Notes under the pieces: generated by a model
Told to the model about the DNA's origin: nothing
What the model saw: only the letters and a program-made list of their open reading frames with translations
The model's database searches: none
Part shown: piece by piece, positions 14,060 to 17,903 of the stretch
How the letters are laid out: the number at the start of each line of letters is the position of its first letter
Position numbering within the stretch: position 1 is the stretch's first letter
Origin: an uncultured Clostridia bacterium
GTDB taxonomy: Bacteria; Bacillota; Clostridia; Oscillospirales; CAG-272
DNA length: 17,903 nucleotides
NCBI GenBank assembly: GCA_904501715.1
Contig: CAJGCD010000033.1
Coordinates: 1 to 17,903 of the forward strand
Direction: 5' to 3'
Translations under genes and position numbers: made by a program

Positions 14060-15136
14060 ATGATATACAACGATATTAGAAGAAAAACAAAAGAAATAAA
14101 AATAGGAAATATTGCGATAGGAGGGAAAACACCTATCGCAATTCAGTCTATGACTAATACCGATACCCACGATAAGGAAGCAACTCTCTCCCAGATACTT
14201 TCTCTGGAAAACAGAGGGTGTGACATAGTTCGCATAACAATTCCCGATATAGAGGCTGCGGATACTATACCTTACCTGAAGGAAAAGGGAGTGACGATTC
14301 CTATTGTAGCGGATATCCACTTTGACTATCGCGTAGCAGTGCGTTGCGCCGAGCTGGGAGTGGACAAGATACGTATAAATCCCGGAAATATTGGCTCTGA
14401 CGACAGAGTTTTCGAGGTTGTAAGGGCGTGTAAGGCGGCAGGAATTCCTATCCGTATAGGTGTTAATAGCGGTTCACTTGAAAAGGATATACTTGCTAAA
14501 TACGGTGAGCCAAGTGCCGAAGCTCTTTGCGAGAGTGCAATGTATCATATCTCGCTGCTTGAGAAATACGATTTTAATGATATAGTTATATCAATAAAGG
14601 CATCAAATCCGTATAATATGATAATGGCTAACCGCTTACTTGCGGATAAATGCGATTATCCCTTGCATTTGGGTGTCACCGAGGCGGGAAGTAAGGAGCT
14701 TGGCTCACTAAAAAGCGCCGTGGGAATGGGCACGTTGCTTTGTGACGGTATTGGCGACACGATTAGAGTGTCGCTGACGGACAAGCCCGAGGAAGAGATA
14801 GATGCCGCAAAGAGTATTTTGAAAGCCGTAGGCGTGGATGGTCAGAGAGGCATGGATATTGTCAGCTGTCCCACCTGCGGAAGAACTAAGATAGACCTCA
14901 TAGCTCTTGTATCCGATTTTGAAAAAAGGGTGAAGGCTGAGGGATTGGACTCAAAGCCCATAAAGGTAGCCCTTATGGGGTGTGTGGTAAACGGTCCGGG
15001 TGAGGCGAGAGAAGCCGATATAGGAATAGCGGGCGGCAAAGGCGAGGCTGTTCTTATACGCAAGGGCGAAATAGTCAGAAAAATATCCGAAGATAAAATT
15101 GTAGAGCAGCTTATTGAGGAAATAAAAAAGCTTTGA
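14060..15136 (+). CDS. ispG: 4-hydroxy-3-methylbut-2-en-1-yl diphosphate synthase IspG
   Basis: 358 residues, the shorter bacterial form. Penultimate MEP-pathway step: reductive ring opening of MEcPP to HMBPP by a [4Fe-4S] enzyme. The TIM-barrel half has IAIQSMTNTDTHD near the start, VADIHFDYRVA and DKIRINPGNIG. The iron-sulphur half has C270 and C273 (SCPTCGRTKIDL) and C308 (MGCVVNGPGEA), with E315 as the expected fourth ligand. Everything needed for activity is present. The ATG is 3 nt after the rseP stop, with only a weak AGGT overlapping that stop, so translation is probably coupled. In Bacillus subtilis proS occupies this slot before polC. Confidence 0.97.
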   Translation: MIYNDIRRKTKEIKIGNIAIGGKTPIAIQSMTNTDTHDKEATLSQILSLENRGCDIVRITIPDIEAADTIPYLKEKGVTIPIVADIHFDYRVAVRCAELGVDKIRINPGNIGSDDRVFEVVRACKAAGIPIRIGVNSGSLEKDILAKYGEPSAEALCESAMYHISLLEKYDFNDIVISIKASNPYNMIMANRLLADKCDYPLHLGVTEAGSKELGSLKSAVGMGTLLCDGIGDTIRVSLTDKPEEEIDAAKSILKAVGVDGQRGMDIVSCPTCGRTKIDLIALVSDFEKRVKAEGLDSKPIKVALMGCVVNGPGEAREADIGIAGGKGEAVLIRKGEIVRKISEDKIVEQLIEEIKKL

Positions 15137-15140
15137 TTTT

Positions 15141-15150
15141 AAGGGGGAGA
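15141..15150 (+). promoter_or_regulatory. Ribosome binding site for polC
   Basis: AAGGGGGAGA sits immediately after the ispG stop and 1-5 nt (depending on register) before the polC ATG at 15152. It marks the start of a very long gene that leaves the window. Confidence 0.6.
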
Positions 15151-15151
15151 A

Positions 15152-17903
15152 ATGGCAAAAACACTAAAAGAGCTTTTTAATAAATATCTTCCCACAGAAG
15201 AGCACGAAAGGCTTCTTGATTCGGGCGTGGTTTCGCGTTCGAGAGTGGATAAAGAACGAAGAATAATCGAGGTATATGCCGATTTTGAGCGTATAATCCC
15301 CAAGAGTGATTTATACGGTGTCGAGGATGCTGTAAAGGAAGCTTATCAGCTCCAATTTTGCAAGATAATGCCAAGGTATCCGCAGGAGCTTTTCGATTAT
15401 GACTATGTACCCGAGCTATTGCTCGAAGCAGAACGTGTGGGAGTGGTAGCGAGAGGATTTTTCGGTAATTACAGATATACTCTTGACAACAATAAATTAA
15501 GCATAACTATTCCTTTCACGCAGGACGGTATATTGCTGCTTGAAAACGCACAGACCCCAAAGGTAATAGAAAAAATAATCGAGAGTGAATTTGGGTTGAG
15601 AATATCCGTAAGCATAGAGCACGACGGAAGAACAGCTATGGAAATGTCGAGCAATTACCGACAGAGAGTTGAGGAGCTTGACAGACAGATAAGCTCAGCT
15701 GAAAAACGCTATACCGCAGCCGCACAGGGAATCGGAGATAACAAGACCGCAGAGCCCGAAAAGGAAAAGCTTCCAAGACTTGCGTCTGTATACGATAACG
15801 GAAGTGTTGAAAAGGACGGCAACGGTTACATACACATAGGCGCATCTGTTTTTGATATATCCTCGCCGCAGTACGTAATAGGTCAGCCCTTTGATATACA
15901 GCCTGTACTTATATCCTCAGTAACACGTCCGCTCAGAAATTTGATATTCGTAGGCGAGGTTTTTACCTTTACCAATGAAGCTAACCGCGCAGGAGATAAG
16001 TTCAATATATCCTTCGGTATTTTTGACGGAAACGCATCCATATTTGTAAAGCGTTACTCTCTTGAAGCGGAGGATGCCAATGAATTGGCAGGAGCCATAA
16101 AAAACGGTATGTCCGTGGCAGTACGCGGATATACAAAAGGAGAAAAGAACGACGAGACCGAGCTGTATATGAATTATGCGGATATAGCGGTCATATCAAA
16201 GAAAAAGAGAAAAGACAATGCTCCCAAAAAGCGAGTGGAGCTTCATCTTCATACCAATATGTCAGCAATGGATGCCCTTATTGCCCCCGACGTGGCAGTA
16301 AAAACAGCGCAAGCGTGGGGACATCCCGCAGTAGCCATAACAGACCACGGAAACGTTCAGGGCTTTCCCGAGGCTATGATAGCCGCCGATAAAACGGGAA
16401 TGAAGGTCATTTACGGTATGGAGGCGTATTTCGTCAACGATACCGCATCCGCAGTATACGGAAGCTATGAGGGCGATTTTTCCGACGAATTCGTGGTATT
16501 TGATATAGAAACCACAGGACTTTCACCCCTCAACTGCAAAATAACCGAAATAGGCGCGGTAAAGATAAAGAACGGAGAGGTCTTAGAAACCTATAATACC
16601 TTTGTAAATCCCCAGTGCCCTATACCGCAGGAGATTGTGGAGCTTACCTCTATAACCGATGAAATGGTTGCAGATGCTCGCACTATTGATGCTGTGCTTC
16701 CCGAGTTTTTAGAGTTTGTGGGTGACCGATTGCTTATGGCGCACAACGCTGACTTCGATATCAGCTTTATCCGTGCCGCGTCAAAGGAGCTTGATATTCC
16801 GTTTAACTCTCCTTATCTTGATACCCTCGGGTTGTCAAGATTTTTAAACAAGGATTTGAAATCTCATAAGCTTGACGTGCTTGCAAAGCACTATAAGCTG
16901 GAGGAATTTCACCATCACCGCGCCTGTGACGACGCGGAGACTCTTGCAAAGATATTTTTCAAGATGGCGGAACAGTTATCCGCTATGGATATTAAAAATT
17001 TCAAGGAGCTTCAAAGCGAATTCAGTTCGAATGCAAACCCGCTTACCCTGAAGCCGTACCATCAGATAATACTGGCGAAAAATCAAGAGGGCTTGAAAAA
17101 TCTTTATAAGCTCATATCACTCAGCTATTTGAATTATTACCGCCGACAGCCCAGAATTCCCAAAACAGAGCTTGAAAAGCATAGGGAAGGGCTTATAATC
17201 GGCTCGGCGTGTGAGGCGGGTGAGCTGTTTTGCGCGATTCTTGAAGGAAAGCCCGAGAGAGAAATTGAGGAAATAGTAAATTTCTACGATTATCTGGAAA
17301 TTCAACCTATATGCAACAACCGCTTCCTTATAGCTGAGGGAAGAGTAGCTGATGACGAGGGACTCAGAGAGCTTAACAGAAAAATAGTTGCTTTGGGCGA
17401 AAAATATAATAAGCCTGTTGTGGCAACCTGCGACGCTCATTTCCTTAACGAGGAGGATGAGATATACCGAAAGATACTTCTTGCGGGTATGAAGTTCAAG
17501 GACTGTGACAGAGATATACATCTCTATTTCAGAACCACAGAGGAAATGCTCCACGAATTCGCTTATCTTGGTGAGGAAAAGGCGTATGAGGTAGTAGTTG
17601 AAAATACCAACCTCATAAACGATATGATAGGCGAGGTGCGTCCCATCCCTAAAGGTTCTTATACGCCTAAGATGGAGGGCGCGGAAGAGGAGCTTCAGGA
17701 GAAATGCTGGACAAGGGCTAAGTCTATGTATGGCGACCCCGTGCCCAAAATAGTGAAAGACAGACTTGAGAAGGAGCTTACATCCATAATAAAGAACGGC
17801 TTTTCGGTTCTTTATATGATAGCCCAAAGGCTTGTTTGGTACAGTGAAAGTCAGGGCTATTTGGTTGGCTCGCGAGGCTCGGTTGGCTCCTCATTCGTTG
17901 CGA
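15152..17903 (+). CDS. polC: DNA polymerase III alpha subunit, PolC type (3' truncated by window)
   Basis: 917 codons are present and the frame is open to the edge, about two thirds of a usual PolC (around 1,430-1,460 residues). PolC is the main replicative polymerase of low-GC Firmicutes with built-in proofreading. In order: N-terminal domain (1 to about 190); a charged linker; OB domain (about 255-345, after TRPLRN); PHP domain beginning RVELHLHTNMS with H365 and H367 and TDHGN with D398 and H399; the inserted DnaQ-like exonuclease with D451 and E453 (FDIETTG), D534 (AHNADFD) and H589/D594 (HHRACDDA); the rest of PHP; and the start of the polymerase palm, GSRGSVGSSFVA (906-917). The catalytic aspartates of the palm are beyond the edge. 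It lies 15 nt after ispG. Confidence 0.98.
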   Translation, partial: MAKTLKELFNKYLPTEEHERLLDSGVVSRSRVDKERRIIEVYADFERIIPKSDLYGVEDAVKEAYQLQFCKIMPRYPQELFDYDYVPELLLEAERVGVVARGFFGNYRYTLDNNKLSITIPFTQDGILLLENAQTPKVIEKIIESEFGLRISVSIEHDGRTAMEMSSNYRQRVEELDRQISSAEKRYTAAAQGIGDNKTAEPEKEKLPRLASVYDNGSVEKDGNGYIHIGASVFDISSPQYVIGQPFDIQPVLISSVTRPLRNLIFVGEVFTFTNEANRAGDKFNISFGIFDGNASIFVKRYSLEAEDANELAGAIKNGMSVAVRGYTKGEKNDETELYMNYADIAVISKKKRKDNAPKKRVELHLHTNMSAMDALIAPDVAVKTAQAWGHPAVAITDHGNVQGFPEAMIAADKTGMKVIYGMEAYFVNDTASAVYGSYEGDFSDEFVVFDIETTGLSPLNCKITEIGAVKIKNGEVLETYNTFVNPQCPIPQEIVELTSITDEMVADARTIDAVLPEFLEFVGDRLLMAHNADFDISFIRAASKELDIPFNSPYLDTLGLSRFLNKDLKSHKLDVLAKHYKLEEFHHHRACDDAETLAKIFFKMAEQLSAMDIKNFKELQSEFSSNANPLTLKPYHQIILAKNQEGLKNLYKLISLSYLNYYRRQPRIPKTELEKHREGLIIGSACEAGELFCAILEGKPEREIEEIVNFYDYLEIQPICNNRFLIAEGRVADDEGLRELNRKIVALGEKYNKPVVATCDAHFLNEEDEIYRKILLAGMKFKDCDRDIHLYFRTTEEMLHEFAYLGEEKAYEVVVENTNLINDMIGEVRPIPKGSYTPKMEGAEEELQEKCWTRAKSMYGDPVPKIVKDRLEKELTSIIKNGFSVLYMIAQRLVWYSESQGYLVGSRGSVGSSFVA

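Noticed and set aside
17117..17827. A 236-codon minus-strand open frame inside polC
   Set aside because: Fully antisense to conserved PolC sequence, with no family motif.
1..17903. Mobile elements, CRISPR arrays, defence genes, tRNA genes
   Set aside because: None found: no transposase or integrase motifs, no spaced repeats, no cloverleaf, and every interval over 300 bases is explained by genes or the SRP RNA.

Overview
The window looks like chromosomal core-gene DNA from a Clostridia-class Firmicute, probably an uncultured gut-type Oscillospirales-like lineage. The pointers are a PolC-type replicase, a large SRP RNA with an Alu domain next to dnaX, the gene order SRP RNA-dnaX-ebfC-recR, and the cluster pyrH-frr-uppS-cdsA-dxr-rseP-ispG-polC. 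Shine-Dalgarno sites are strong (AAGGAGG type) and promoters are of the TTGAAA/TATAAT housekeeping type. I see no mobile element, CRISPR array, tRNA gene or sign of recent transfer. Species-level placement cannot be read from the sequence.

Layout. (1) 1-574, minus strand: trmL followed by the start of mnmA, two enzymes that modify the tRNA wobble base, read from a promoter at 607-635. (2) 697-5715, plus strand: a secA promoter, secA, then two closely spaced multi-pass membrane proteins of unknown function. (3) 5733-8688: a strong promoter, the large SRP RNA inside a long closing precursor stem, then dnaX, ebfC and recR, ended by a clean intrinsic terminator. (4) 8793-10223: a promoter, pyrH and frr, ended by a hairpin terminator. 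(5) 10247-17903: uppS, cdsA, dxr, rseP, ispG and the first 917 codons of polC, tightly packed, with no promoter visible between the frr hairpin and uppS.

How it fits together. Regions 2 and 3 put the Sec motor (SecA), two orphan membrane proteins and the SRP RNA side by side, so secretion and membrane insertion form one theme. The SRP transcript runs straight into the clamp-loader and recombination genes. Regions 4 and 5 combine UMP phosphorylation, ribosome recycling, MEP isoprenoid synthesis (dxr, ispG), undecaprenyl diphosphate synthesis (uppS), CDP-diacylglycerol synthesis (cdsA), site-2 intramembrane proteolysis (rseP) and replication (polC).

Most of the window is ordinary core genome. 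The items most worth a second look are the two unknown membrane proteins between secA and the SRP RNA (the second appears internally duplicated), the inverted base pairs closing the SRP GGAA tetraloop, the 24-position precursor stem linking SRP RNA to dnaX mRNA, and the terminator-like hairpin directly in front of uppS.
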